A DNA stretch of 64,000 nt, taken from contig CAZJAD010000002.1 of the NCBI GenBank assembly GCA_964543855.1, positions 28,677-92,676 of the forward strand. Direction: 5' to 3'. Source of the DNA: CAZJAD01 sp964543855 (GTDB lineage Bacteria; Electryoneota; RPQS01; DYHQ01). Below are positions 43,406 to 51,668 of the stretch, in pieces. Both the position numbers and the translations under genes were made by a program. Numbering within the stretch: the stretch's first letter is position 1; each line of letters begins with the position of its first letter. Under the pieces are notes generated by a model. The model did not search any database, was not told where the DNA came from, and saw only the letters and a program-made list of their open reading frames with translations.

Positions 43406-44151
43406 TACTTTTTTGGCCTTTCGCGCCTCTGGAGAACCTCCATCTCCGCCTCGTGAAGGTCCTGACGGGTGTTGATCCCGCGAACCTCCCGAAAATCGGC
43501 AATGGCGCAGGCTTCAACCGGCAGCTCGGCCTCAACCATAATTGCTATAACATCCGTGAGATAGTACTCGCCCTTCCGGTTGTTTGGCGCCACTTGTCTA
43601 AGATAGTCAAATATTCGGGGGCTCTCAAACGCATATATACCAGAATTTATCTCTTGTATTTGCTTTATATCATTCGATGCCTCTCGCTCCTCCACGATCG
43701 CCTCAAATGCGCCTTCTGGATCCCTCACGATCCGGCCGTAGCCGGTTGGATTGTCCAGATGGCTAGAGAGCACCGTGGCGGCATTCGGCACACGGCGGTG
43801 CGTCTCGAGCAATCGCGTCAGAGTACTACCTTGGAGTAGTGGAACATCTCCCGAAAGAACCAGAATGTCACCAGAGAACCGCTGCAAGGCTGGTTCCACC
43901 TGCATGAGGGCGTGGCCGGTTCCCAGGGGAGGATCCTGCACGACGAGCTGCAAGTCTCGGTTCGCCAGGTGCTCCTGAACAAGCTCGCGCTTATGCCCGA
44001 CAATCACGACGGTTCTATCAGGGCTCAGGTCACCGGCTGCAGCTAAAACATGGTCAATGAGCGGCGTGCCTGCCAGCGGATGCAAGACCTTGGGCAATGC
44101 GGACTCCATCCGCTTGCCCTTCCCCGCAGCCAGGATAACAACGGCCAGCAA
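43402..44151 (-). CDS. GlmU-like uridylyltransferase domain without acetyltransferase domain
   Basis: A 249-residue nucleotidyltransferase equal to the N-terminal half of GlmU. VVILAAGKGKRMESALPKVLHPLAG is the nucleotide site in full, with GTGHALMQ, LSGDVPLL, GYGRIVRD and NSGIYAF following. It ends just after KGEYYLTDVI, exactly where the hexapeptide acetyltransferase domain would begin. It would make UDP-GlcNAc from UTP and GlcNAc-1-phosphate, needing another protein for acetylation, or it may use another sugar. TTG at 44151 has GAGG eight bases upstream; the frame continues to 44187. It follows panC after a large inverted repeat. Confidence 0.85.
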   Translation of the reverse strand: MLAVVILAAGKGKRMESALPKVLHPLAGTPLIDHVLAAAGDLSPDRTVVIVGHKRELVQEHLANRDLQLVVQDPPLGTGHALMQVEPALQRFSGDILVLSGDVPLLQGSTLTRLLETHRRVPNAATVLSSHLDNPTGYGRIVRDPEGAFEAIVEEREASNDIKQIQEINSGIYAFESPRIFDYLRQVAPNNRKGEYYLTDVIAIMVEAELPVEACAIADFREVRGINTRQDLHEAEMEVLQRRERPKKY

Positions 44152-44189
44152 AATCGACGCCTCACTTGTTAAAACACTTGAAGACAAGG

Positions 44190-44224
44190 GAGGTTCCGGC
44201 TGGAAAGCACCGTACCGGAACCTC
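44190..44224 (-). terminator. 10-bp perfect inverted repeat after panC (attenuator or weak terminator)
   Basis: GAGGTTCCGG (44190-44199) and CCGGAACCTC (44215-44224) pair perfectly around a 15-nt loop, 6 nt after the panC stop. A pyrimidine-rich stretch follows but not a clean T-run. It lies between panC and the GlmU-like gene and probably lowers read-through or protects the panC mRNA end. Confidence 0.5.
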
Positions 44225-44230
44225 GCCCCG

Positions 44231-45085
44231 TTATACCGTCACGGTCAGGTTATCGATGAGTCGCACCGAACCTATTCTCCCGGCCACAATAGCCAAGACA
44301 TCTCCACGCACCTCATCGACCTGCTCAAATGATTCCGGCCAAACGATGTCGCTGTAGTCAGGCTTGAATTCGGGCACCTGGTCGATGACCTTGCGCATCG
44401 CCTCCCGCACCTTGTCCCCCTGTCTCTCTCCGGCTCGGATAGAGGCTTCGCCAGCCTTGAGCGCCCGGAAAAGGACTGTGGCCTTGGGTCGCTCGTCCGC
44501 CTTCAAGTAGGAGTTTCGGGACGACATGGCAAGGCCATCGGCTTCGCGGACGGTTGGCCCCACCAGGAATTGAATGGAGAGGTGCAAATCACGTGTCAGC
44601 TTCCGGAGGACGGCTGCCTGTTGAGCGTCCTTCTGCCCAAAGGCTGCCACATCGGGCAGGATGATGTTATAAAGCTTGGCAACAATCGTGCAGACGCCGC
44701 GGAAATGCCCGGGCCGGATAGCCCCTTCGTAGACTGAGCTAAGCCCCTCGACCTCCACGAAGGTGGCATGTCCCGCCGGATAGACCTCTCTTGCCTCGGG
44801 GGCAAAGATCGCGTCCGTGCCGCGATCCGCGAGCAGCGTCATGTCTCGATCAAGGTCGCGGGGATAGCGGTCGAAGTCCTCCGTCGGTCCGAACTGCGTC
44901 GGATTGACGAAGACGCTGACCACCAAGCGGTCACAGTAGGGACGCACGAGGTCAATGAGTGACAGATGGCCTTCGTGGAGCGCTCCCATTGTTGGCACAA
45001 GGCCGATACGCACTCCTTCGCGCCTCCAACGGAGCGAGGTGGATTGCATCTGATCGACGGTGCGAAAAAGGAGTATTTCGTTCAT
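44231..45085 (-). CDS. panC: pantoate-beta-alanine ligase
   Basis: Pantothenate synthetase of 284 residues joining pantoate and beta-alanine with ATP. The class I-like motif is VPTMGALHEGHLSLI; NPTQFGPTEDFDRYPR, GHFRGVCTIVAKLYNI and FGQKDAQQAAVLR follow. The SSRNSYL loop, the KMSKS-like segment, is present. ATG at 45085. panB lies 98 nt upstream with nothing readable in the gap. Together they make pantothenate for coenzyme A, but no panD or panE is in the window. Confidence 0.97.
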   Translation of the reverse strand: MNEILLFRTVDQMQSTSLRWRREGVRIGLVPTMGALHEGHLSLIDLVRPYCDRLVVSVFVNPTQFGPTEDFDRYPRDLDRDMTLLADRGTDAIFAPEAREVYPAGHATFVEVEGLSSVYEGAIRPGHFRGVCTIVAKLYNIILPDVAAFGQKDAQQAAVLRKLTRDLHLSIQFLVGPTVREADGLAMSSRNSYLKADERPKATVLFRALKAGEASIRAGERQGDKVREAMRKVIDQVPEFKPDYSDIVWPESFEQVDEVRGDVLAIVAGRIGSVRLIDNLTVTV

Positions 45086-45183
45086 GGCTTGGCGAGCAAG
45101 GAACGGATTTCTCGGGTTCTCGACCTCTGGTTTGCCGGGGAGATTGTCTCGGTGGGGATCTGGCAGGTCGTTTCGTCGGGTGA

Positions 45184-46002
45184 TCAGTAGCTTTCTTCCG
45201 GAGAGGGATAGCGGCCTTCGCGGACATCTTCAGCCCAGCGGGAGACGGCCTCGCGAATAAGCTGAGCTCCCTGCAGGTAGCGCCGCACGAATTTCGGCTT
45301 GAATGTCTCGATCATCCCCAAGAGGTCATAGTTCACCAGAATCTGGCCGTCGCAATGGGGCCCTGAGCCGATCCCGATCGTCGGAACGGCCAGTTGTTTC
45401 GTGAGCTTGGCTGCCAGCGTTGCGGGCACTTTCTCCAGCACAATCGAGAAAACTCCGGCATCCTGGAGCGCTTTGGCGTCCGCCAGTATCTGTTCAGCTT
45501 CCCCTTCCGTCTTGCCGCGCAGAGGATAGCCGCCGTAGATGTTCACCTGCTGCGGCGTCAGACCCACATGCCCCATGACGGGAATCCCAATCTCGACGAG
45601 CCTCCGAATGGTCTCCAGAAGATAGCCTGCCCCCTCCATCTTGACACCCTGAGCCCCCCCTTCTTTCAAGAATCGGACGGCGTTGCGGACGGTGTCTTCG
45701 ACAGAGACCTGGAAGGTGCCGAAGGGCATGTCGGCCACGACCATTGCCTTGCGGCTCCCGCGAGCGACGCAGCGAGTCAGGAAGAGCATGGCATCCATGG
45801 TCATCGGGATCGTGGTCGTGTGACCCGCGATGACATTCCCGGCTGAGTCGCCGATGAGCAGGAGATCCACACCCGCTTCTTCTTCGATGCTGGCGTAGAT
45901 GGCATCGTAAGCCGTCAGACAGACGATCTTGCGGCCCGCCGCTTTGTGTTCGAGCAGAGTCTTGGCGGTGATGCGTGGGAAGGGTTTCTGGTTTGCCGAC
46001 AC
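45184..46002 (-). CDS. panB: 3-methyl-2-oxobutanoate hydroxymethyltransferase
   Basis: TIM-barrel enzyme of 272 residues that adds a hydroxymethyl group to ketoisovalerate in pantothenate synthesis. Conserved segments are CLTAYDAIYASIEEEAGVDLLLIGDS, TTIPMTMDAMLFLTRCV, VVADMPFGTFQVS, GGAQGVKMEGA, GIPVMGHVGLTPQQ and VPTIGIGSGPHCDGQILV. It begins with GTG at 46002, with GAGG five bases upstream, and lies 7 nt after mnmA. Confidence 0.97.
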   Translation of the reverse strand: MSANQKPFPRITAKTLLEHKAAGRKIVCLTAYDAIYASIEEEAGVDLLLIGDSAGNVIAGHTTTIPMTMDAMLFLTRCVARGSRKAMVVADMPFGTFQVSVEDTVRNAVRFLKEGGAQGVKMEGAGYLLETIRRLVEIGIPVMGHVGLTPQQVNIYGGYPLRGKTEGEAEQILADAKALQDAGVFSIVLEKVPATLAAKLTKQLAVPTIGIGSGPHCDGQILVNYDLLGMIETFKPKFVRRYLQGAQLIREAVSRWAEDVREGRYPSPEESY

Positions 46003-46009
46003 ATTCGCC

Positions 46010-47110
46010 TCACATCGTTTTTGACGCGATTACACCCCCCGCGATAAGAAGATCGCCGCTGTAAAAAACGGCGGACTGACCCGGTGTGATCGCCCAGGCC
46101 GGCGCAAGGAACTCGACCAGGAGTGAGCCGTCGTCTTGGGGAGAGATGCGCGCGGGCCCACCGGGATCACGATAGCGAATTTGCACCTCCGCTTCGAAGG
46201 ACTGCGAGGGCGCGTCCCACGATACCCAGTTGACACTCTCGACACGCATGGTGCGCCCAAAACAGCCGTCCTCCTCGTCCACGAAGACGCGGTTCGTTTC
46301 GGCGTCGATCTGATGGACATAGAGGGGTCGCGGCCAAGTGAGACCCAGCCCACGGCGCTGACCAATCGTGAAACTGGGGTAGCCGTGATGGACGCCGAGC
46401 ACTCGACCTCCAGGACCGATGATTTCTCCATCACCGATATGCTGGAATGCTTCCGGGTTGTACTTGCTGAGGAACTGCCGATAGTCACCATCGGCGATGA
46501 AACAGACTTCCTGACTCTCGGCACGCTCAGCGTTTGCCAGCCCGAGATCGGCAGCCTTCCGCCGCACGGCGTCCTTGCTCATCTCTCCCAATGGAAAGAG
46601 CGTGTGCGCGAGCTGCTCCTGGGAAATTCTCCAGAGCGCGTAAGACTGATCTTTGTGGCGAAAGGCTGCGCGGCGAAGGTGCACTCGCGAGGGGCCCTCC
46701 TGCACGCGCGCGTAATGACCGGTCGCGAAATAGTCGGCGCCCAACTTCTGAGCCTTTTCCCAGAGGGCTTGCCACTTCACGAATGCGTTGCAGCGCTCGC
46801 ACGGATTCGGTGTGCGTCCGCGCAGATACTCAGCAATGAAATCCTGCACGACCGAGCCGAAGAACTCCTCGGAGAAGTCCACCGTGTAATGGGGAAAACC
46901 GAGCGCAACAGCCACATCGGTTGCGTCCTGCTCCCGGCTCGGCGAGCAACACGATGTCTCTCCGCCATTGCCGTCTGACCACAGGTGCATCGTCAATCCC
47001 ATCACCTGATAACCAGCTTCGAGGAGCAGAGCTGCCGTGACCGAGCTGTCCACCCCGCCGCTCATGGCAACGGCAACCACGCCTTTGTTATGTCGAGAGG
47101 AGTGAATCAT
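46010..47110 (-). CDS. mnmA: tRNA-specific 2-thiouridylase MnmA
   Basis: A 366-residue enzyme that puts sulfur on U34 of tRNA Lys, Glu and Gln. The PP-loop is AMSGGVDSSVTAALL. The catalytic Cys pair is in TPNPCERCNAFVKW and SQEVCFIADGDYR, and the C-terminal domain has GQRRGLGL and FVDEEDGCFG. It is downstream of a cysteine desulfurase and an alpha/beta hydrolase; the desulfurase is the natural sulfur donor, so the linkage is meaningful. ATG at 47110. Confidence 0.97.
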   Translation of the reverse strand: MIHSSRHNKGVVAVAMSGGVDSSVTAALLLEAGYQVMGLTMHLWSDGNGGETSCCSPSREQDATDVAVALGFPHYTVDFSEEFFGSVVQDFIAEYLRGRTPNPCERCNAFVKWQALWEKAQKLGADYFATGHYARVQEGPSRVHLRRAAFRHKDQSYALWRISQEQLAHTLFPLGEMSKDAVRRKAADLGLANAERAESQEVCFIADGDYRQFLSKYNPEAFQHIGDGEIIGPGGRVLGVHHGYPSFTIGQRRGLGLTWPRPLYVHQIDAETNRVFVDEEDGCFGRTMRVESVNWVSWDAPSQSFEAEVQIRYRDPGGPARISPQDDGSLLVEFLAPAWAITPGQSAVFYSGDLLIAGGVIASKTM

Positions 47111-47116
47111 TACGGG

Positions 47117-48103
47117 TCAAAAACTTGCTTCGGAGCGGACGGACTCTGTAGTCAGACTTTGATTTGCCTTCATCCACTGATCGGTCAAAGCAACCAATTC
47201 CAAAACAATGCTGCGATCTGATTTCAGGATATGGTCTTCCTCGAGCCAGTGTACGGTCGGTTTTCGCGGAAAGGCCTCGGCCAGTCTGTTGGCGCACGCG
47301 ACAGGGATCCGGCGGTCATTCGCGCCATTGACCAGAAGCGCCGGGCGCTCGCCGCAACGCGCTGCCCAGCGTGCGGGCTCGAGAGGTCGGAGTCCAAAGG
47401 CGGCCAGTGCAGCGGCCAGCGGTGAAACGGGCCAGAACAGGCCGCGATTTGTCAGACTGGTTTGCACCAGCTCTCGTATGCCTGCACCTGCGAAATGAAG
47501 AGCAACCGGAGCCTGCGGCGATGCCAGACAGGCCGCAGGGAGTGCAAAAAAAGAACCCAGGGATACACCCACGAAGACGATTCGCTGCGTGTCGACGACG
47601 GAGTAGCCTCGCAGAAAATCATAGCCAAGGAGCATCGCTGCGACACCATCCCACACAGACTCCCGAATGTCCCCCAGCTTCGTGAGGAACTTGACGGTGG
47701 ACATTTGAGTCGGACCGTCATAGGGGTAATCCAGCGTGACAAAGACATATCCGTCGCTTTCAGGCAGGTCATCGAGCAGCCAGAGAGCGTCTCTGCCCGT
47801 TCGCAATCCTCCCAAGAGCAGAACCGCGGGATATCCCTTGACCGCCGAGGCGGGCAGCCGTAGAAACCCATCGACGACCAGCCCTTCGTTGCCGTGGAGG
47901 CTCAAGGTGTAACGAATCGCACGACGGTCACGCTCGAGAAACTCGATATTGTGGAGCGCGAGCGTTTGGCGACGCTCCCCGAAGAACCGAACCTCGTCGT
48001 CCGGAGGTTTCAGAAAGAGCAGAAGAGCCGCTAATCCCAAAGCCAAAAGGCAGACAACCGCCAGGATTCCCCACCCCAGCATCCTGCGCAGACGAGTGGA
48101 CAT
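47117..48103 (-). CDS. membrane-anchored alpha/beta hydrolase
   Basis: A 328-residue protein with an N-terminal membrane helix (about 10-31) and an alpha/beta-hydrolase fold facing the periplasm. The likely triad is S181 (VFVGVSLGSFF), D262 (LVNGANDRRIP) and H290 (WLEEDHIL). The family is broad (esterase, lipase or acyl-transferase-like) and the substrate is unknown. The ATG overlaps the last base of the desulfurase stop (TGATG), so it is cotranslated with a sulfur-metabolism gene although no functional tie is evident. Confidence 0.85.
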   Translation of the reverse strand: MSTRLRRMLGWGILAVVCLLALGLAALLLFLKPPDDEVRFFGERRQTLALHNIEFLERDRRAIRYTLSLHGNEGLVVDGFLRLPASAVKGYPAVLLLGGLRTGRDALWLLDDLPESDGYVFVTLDYPYDGPTQMSTVKFLTKLGDIRESVWDGVAAMLLGYDFLRGYSVVDTQRIVFVGVSLGSFFALPAACLASPQAPVALHFAGAGIRELVQTSLTNRGLFWPVSPLAAALAAFGLRPLEPARWAARCGERPALLVNGANDRRIPVACANRLAEAFPRKPTVHWLEEDHILKSDRSIVLELVALTDQWMKANQSLTTESVRSEASF

Positions 48104-49068
48104 CAGCCCAGAACAGGTGACATTTTGCGCAGCCGTTGCACCAGCCTTGGCAGGACTTCCATCACACCATCCACATCCTCCGGCTCATTATTGCGCCCGA
48201 AGGAGAAGCGCAGAGACGCGTGAGCGACTTCTTCGTCCAATCCCAAGGCGACCAGCACATGAGACGCACCCCCTGAACCCGCCGTGCAGGCCGAGCCCGT
48301 GGAGACGGAGATTCCTTCCATATCGAGACCGACGAGNNNNNNNNNNNNNNNNNNNNNNNNNNNNNNNNNNNNNNNNNNNNNNNNNNNNNNNNNNNNNNNN
48401 NNNNNNNNNNNNNNNNNNNNNNNNNNNNNNNNNNNNACGCCCTTGGGCCCGTAAATCTTGTGACTCGAAATGGCCACCAAATCCGCGTTCAGGTCGGCGA
48501 CCGTGCACGGCATCATTCCGAATCCCTGCACGGCATCCGTGTGGAAAACGACACCGGCCTCGCGGGCGATTTGGCCGATCTCAGCGACATCGTTGACCGT
48601 TCCGAGTTCGTTATTGACATACATAACGGAGATGACTGCGGTCGCAGGACGAATGGCCTTTTTCACATCGGATGGGTCGACTCGGCCGTCGGAACCCACG
48701 GGGAGTATTGTCACATCGTATCCGTGACTCTGGCACCAATGTGCCGTATCCAGAACGGCCTCGTGCTCGGTGGCCACCGTGATGAGATGCGGCTTTTTCG
48801 CTTTGCGGTGTTCGAGGACACCGAGAATGGCCAGATTGTCGGACTCTGTGCCACCGGATGTGAAAACAATCTCCTCGGCTCTGCAATCCAGGCTTTTGGC
48901 TACTTGACGGCGTGCCTCTTCGAGGCGCACACGCGCTCGGCGCCCGATTTCGTGAATACTGGAGGGGTTGCCCCAATCCCGCTCCATGATATCCGCCATT
49001 GCGGCGATGACCGCTGGATCGGGCTTGGTTGTCCCGCTGTTGTCCAGATAGATGTTTTTTGACGGCAT
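48103..49068 (-). CDS. iscS: cysteine desulfurase (IscS/NifS family), interrupted by assembly gap
   Basis: PLP enzyme that frees sulfur from cysteine as a persulfide. It shows NIYLDNSGTTKPDP at the start, TSGGTESDNLA, the PLP Lys K204 in AISSHKIYGPKG, and the catalytic Cys in GISVSTGSACTAGSGG after the gap. The 100 N stand where roughly 95-105 residues of the IscS fold belong, so part of the middle is missing. ATG at 49068 has GAGGA five bases upstream and a consensus promoter 24 nt upstream. It leads an operon with an alpha/beta hydrolase, mnmA, panB and panC. The call between IscS and NifS is not decided. Confidence 0.93.
   Translation of the reverse strand: MPSKNIYLDNSGTTKPDPAVIAAMADIMERDWGNPSSIHEIGRRARVRLEEARRQVAKSLDCRAEEIVFTSGGTESDNLAILGVLEHRKAKKPHLITVATEHEAVLDTAHWCQSHGYDVTILPVGSDGRVDPSDVKKAIRPATAVISVMYVNNELGTVNDVAEIGQIAREAGVVFHTDAVQGFGMMPCTVADLNADLVAISSHKIYGPKGXXXXXXXXXXXXXXXXXXXXXXXXXXXXXXXXXXLVGLDMEGISVSTGSACTAGSGGASHVLVALGLDEEVAHASLRFSFGRNNEPEDVDGVMEVLPRLVQRLRKMSPVLG
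48337..48436. other. 100-N scaffold gap inside cysteine desulfurase
   Basis: Exactly 100 N. The reading frame is the same on both sides, but family alignment suggests about 280-310 real bases are missing, so the length is a placeholder. Confidence 0.95.
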
Positions 49069-49091
49069 ATTCGTCCTCGAGTTTGCTCCTA

Positions 49092-49120
49092 AATATAAGC
49101 CCAAAAGTCATGGAAATCAA
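49092..49120 (-). promoter_or_regulatory. predicted promoter of the desulfurase-mnmA-panBC operon
   Basis: TTGATT (49120-49115), 17 bp, TATATT (49097-49092), with the start codon about 24 nt downstream of the -10. It is divergent from the plus-strand promoter at 49188-49216 with 67 bp between them. Confidence 0.7.
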
Positions 49121-49187
49121 GGGCTTTTTCGGCGGTTTCTGGCGGGGATGCAGGAATCACCAACCGGGTTCTACTCGCAGAAACGCA

Positions 49188-49216
49188 TTGACTTTTTGCT
49201 CTTGTGGTGCTAAATT
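49188..49216 (+). promoter_or_regulatory. predicted promoter of the barrel-protein/HAD operon
   Basis: TTGACT (49188-49193), 17 bp, TAAATT (49211-49216). Transcription would start near 49223, about 75 nt before the ATG at 49299. This is the only plus-strand promoter I can read in the window. Confidence 0.7.
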
Positions 49217-49298
49217 AGTGAAATCGCGATTATGATCTTGTGGGTGGTAGCGGCCGGGAGTCTTTGCCGAGACCGATGCCCAACATCCTGGAGTCAAC

Positions 49299-50726
49299 AT
49301 GCGACACTTCGCGACCGTGATTCTGGCCCTTCTGTTGAGTGGGACTCTGGCCGTCGCTCAGGAGACTTACGATCCTGCGTTTGATCCGCCGCCTCCCGGC
49401 GTGGGCAGTACCACCGGGGGCATCCGATGGAACGGCGCGATCGGAGCGGTCATCATCGATGGAAAGGTTTATCAACAATTCAGTCTGCGGCCCGATATTC
49501 CGCTCGGGAAATTCGGAATCGGCGTGGATCTCACATTCTACTTCGACGAAGACGGCAAGCTGCGCGAGGAGGATTGGGACGAACCCCTTGATTATGTAGA
49601 GAAGATCTACTATATCCGTTATGGCCTGCCTGGCGACCCGCTTTATGTCCGCGTTGGGGCTCTGGACAATGTCACCCTGGGCTATGGCATCATCATGAGG
49701 CATTACTCCAATGCCATCGAATATCCGGCTGTCAAGCGGCTGGGGATCTACACCGAGGGGGAGCAGAACCGTATCGGCTGGCAGGCGATGCTGAATAATC
49801 TGCGGGAGATCGGCGAACCCGGGCTTATAGGGTGCCGGCTATCCTACCGCAGCCCGGTCGCGGGGCTGACTTTTGGAGCGAGTGTCGGCTACGACGGCAA
49901 CCAGTATGCAGGACTGCGTGATGCCGATGATGATGGCGTGCCAGATGCTCTGGATCAGTTTCCGGGCGGGAACGACGGTCAACGCCGAAAGTATCTTTTT
50001 GATCACCTCTCCGAGGACGAGATCCACCAGCTCATCAGATGGGGCATCTTGCCAGACATTTACCTCCCACTGCAAAACTACAAAGACGAGAAAGACGATA
50101 TCACAATCGTCGGTGCGGATGTGGGTTTGCCGGTGTGGCGCAAGCGGCCAATCTCGATTTGGCTCTATGCGCAGGCGGCCCAGATCCTTGACTATGGATG
50201 GGGAACGGCATTTCCCGGTGTTACCTTCGGAATCGGACCGCTCAAGCTCGGTTACGAATTCCGCCACTATCATAGCGAGTTCATGGGTGAATACTTCAAT
50301 TTTGTCTATGAAATCGAGCGGGTTCGACTGGATAACTCGGTCTTCGTGCCGAAAGAGACAAGGTTGAAAGGGCTTTCACGGGCCGACGGCCACTATGCCG
50401 ATATGCTGCTCTACATCGGTACGCTCGCCTATCTGAATGGCTGGTATCTGGACATGCACGGTCCGGATTATGCGGCCGGCAGAACGATGTATGGTGAGGC
50501 AGGATTGACGCCAGCTTTTGTGCCGAAAGTGCGCAAGGTTTCGGGGTATTTTATGCAACCCAATGTTCAAAGGCTGTTCAGAACAATGACGGATGGGACG
50601 ATTTACGGCGCGAAGGTCTATCTTGCTCTCGGGAGCAATGTCACCCTCGTCTACGATCATCGTGTGACTTACTGGGGTGGCGAGCCACATCGAACCGTAC
50701 GGATCGAAACGATGATGACCTTCTAA
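49299..50726 (+). CDS. predicted outer-membrane beta-barrel protein with a calcium-loop motif
   Basis: A 475-residue exported protein (signal peptide about 1-20, ending VAQ). Most of the mature part is alternating-residue beta strands such as LYVRVGALDNVTLGYGIIM, and the chain ends IETMMTF with the terminal Phe of a barrel signal. Residues 208-222 (DADDDGVPDALDQFP) are a lone thrombospondin-type-3/EF-hand-like acidic loop that would bind calcium, placed between strands. I do not recognise the family. ATG at 49299 has GGAG five bases upstream. It leads the only plus-strand operon, ahead of a gap-broken gene and a HAD-like gene. Confidence 0.82.
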   Translation: MRHFATVILALLLSGTLAVAQETYDPAFDPPPPGVGSTTGGIRWNGAIGAVIIDGKVYQQFSLRPDIPLGKFGIGVDLTFYFDEDGKLREEDWDEPLDYVEKIYYIRYGLPGDPLYVRVGALDNVTLGYGIIMRHYSNAIEYPAVKRLGIYTEGEQNRIGWQAMLNNLREIGEPGLIGCRLSYRSPVAGLTFGASVGYDGNQYAGLRDADDDGVPDALDQFPGGNDGQRRKYLFDHLSEDEIHQLIRWGILPDIYLPLQNYKDEKDDITIVGADVGLPVWRKRPISIWLYAQAAQILDYGWGTAFPGVTFGIGPLKLGYEFRHYHSEFMGEYFNFVYEIERVRLDNSVFVPKETRLKGLSRADGHYADMLLYIGTLAYLNGWYLDMHGPDYAAGRTMYGEAGLTPAFVPKVRKVSGYFMQPNVQRLFRTMTDGTIYGAKVYLALGSNVTLVYDHRVTYWGGEPHRTVRIETMMTF

Positions 50727-50757
50727 TAGAAGAATATCTGCGCTGAAAGGAAAATGG

Positions 50758-50944
50758 ATGAGCGACACACCTNNNNNNNNNNNNNNNNNNNNNNNNNNNN
50801 NNNNNNNNNNNNNNNNNNNNNNNNNNNNNNNNNNNNNNNNNNNNNNNNNNNNNNNNNNNNNNNNNNNNNNNNCTCAAGGACGAGGACGGCGCCGTTCGTT
50901 GGAACGCCGGAGACTCCATTGGGCGAATCAAGGAAGAAGACTGA
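50758..50944 (+). CDS. unknown protein, both ends visible but middle lost in assembly gap
   Basis: Before the gap, ATG at 50758 (MSDTP) has AAGGA six bases upstream. After it, a different frame reads 23 residues (ending DSIGRIKEED) to a TGA at 50942-50944, with protein-like composition. I take these as the start and end of one gene whose middle is in the 100 N, because neither fits the HAD frame. The two pieces could belong to different genes. Nothing identifies the function. The downstream HAD gene would overlap its last 26 nt. Confidence 0.4.
50773..50872. other. 100-N scaffold gap in the plus-strand operon
   Basis: Exactly 100 N between the barrel-protein gene and the HAD-like gene. The frames on its two sides do not match at 100 nt if they belong to one gene, so the true length differs. 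Confidence 0.95.
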
Positions 50945-51620
50945 GATCCGCGCCCTTCTCTGGGATGTCGGAGGCCCTCTGATCGATGAGGAGGAGATGA
51001 CCTCGGAGTGGCGTGGAGCACTGGGCGAGGCATATCGGTCCGTCTTTGGGCAAGAGCTTCCGCTCGACCGACTCCGAGACGCCATCGACGGGGCGATTGA
51101 GAGCTTCGCTCCTTTCGCCTTCCGCAGTGCGATGTGGCACCTGAGTACGGGTGACGAGGGAGCCTATTCCGAGATGATGAAGGCGTTTAGGAAAAACATC
51201 GGCCCTTATTCGGACCGATTGCGCCCCGGGGTTCGAGAGCTCCTGCTTGAGCTGGCTGCTCGCGTCCCGATGGGTATTGTGGCGAACCAAGGGCGTGGCC
51301 TGGAGGAGCGATTGGAGAAGATGGGGATTCGTGAGTGCTTTCGTACGGTCAATGGGAGTGACGATGTGCGGATGTGGAAGCCGGACACACGCCTTTTTGA
51401 ACGGGCGCTGGCTACGCTTGGTGTCCGTGCGGAGAGCACAGCGATGATTGGCGACCGCCAGGATAACGACATCGCACCCGCGAAGACGATGGGCATGTAC
51501 GCCATCCTATTCAGAACCGGCACGCACGCGCGTCAGCATTTTCGGTACCCGGAAGAGAGACCCGACTCGACCGTTGGTTCTGTCACGGAGCTGCGCGAGG
51601 TCCTGAACGCGCTCATCTGA
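50919..51620 (+). CDS. HAD-superfamily protein with altered catalytic motifs
   Basis: A 233-residue HAD-fold protein. Motif I is LLWDVGGPLIDEEE: the nucleophile D16 is kept but the usual second Asp (D+2) is Gly. Motif II reads GIVANQG, lacking the normal Ser/Thr. The Lys (KPDTRLFERAL) and motif IV (IGDRQDNDI) are present. A cap region of about 90 residues lies between motifs I and II. It may be a weak phosphatase, another HAD reaction or a non-catalytic protein. TTG at 50919 has GGAG six bases upstream. A bidirectional terminator follows at 51669. Confidence 0.8.
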   Translation: MGESRKKTEIRALLWDVGGPLIDEEEMTSEWRGALGEAYRSVFGQELPLDRLRDAIDGAIESFAPFAFRSAMWHLSTGDEGAYSEMMKAFRKNIGPYSDRLRPGVRELLLELAARVPMGIVANQGRGLEERLEKMGIRECFRTVNGSDDVRMWKPDTRLFERALATLGVRAESTAMIGDRQDNDIAPAKTMGMYAILFRTGTHARQHFRYPEERPDSTVGSVTELREVLNALI

Positions 51621-51668
51621 GGCAGTGCATCATCGAATAGATCGCTTGAAGAACAGGGAATGCGAAGA

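Noticed and set aside
45086..45183. Small gene between panC and panB
   Set aside because: The 98-nt spacer has no open frame with a start and ribosome-binding site and no clear hairpin.
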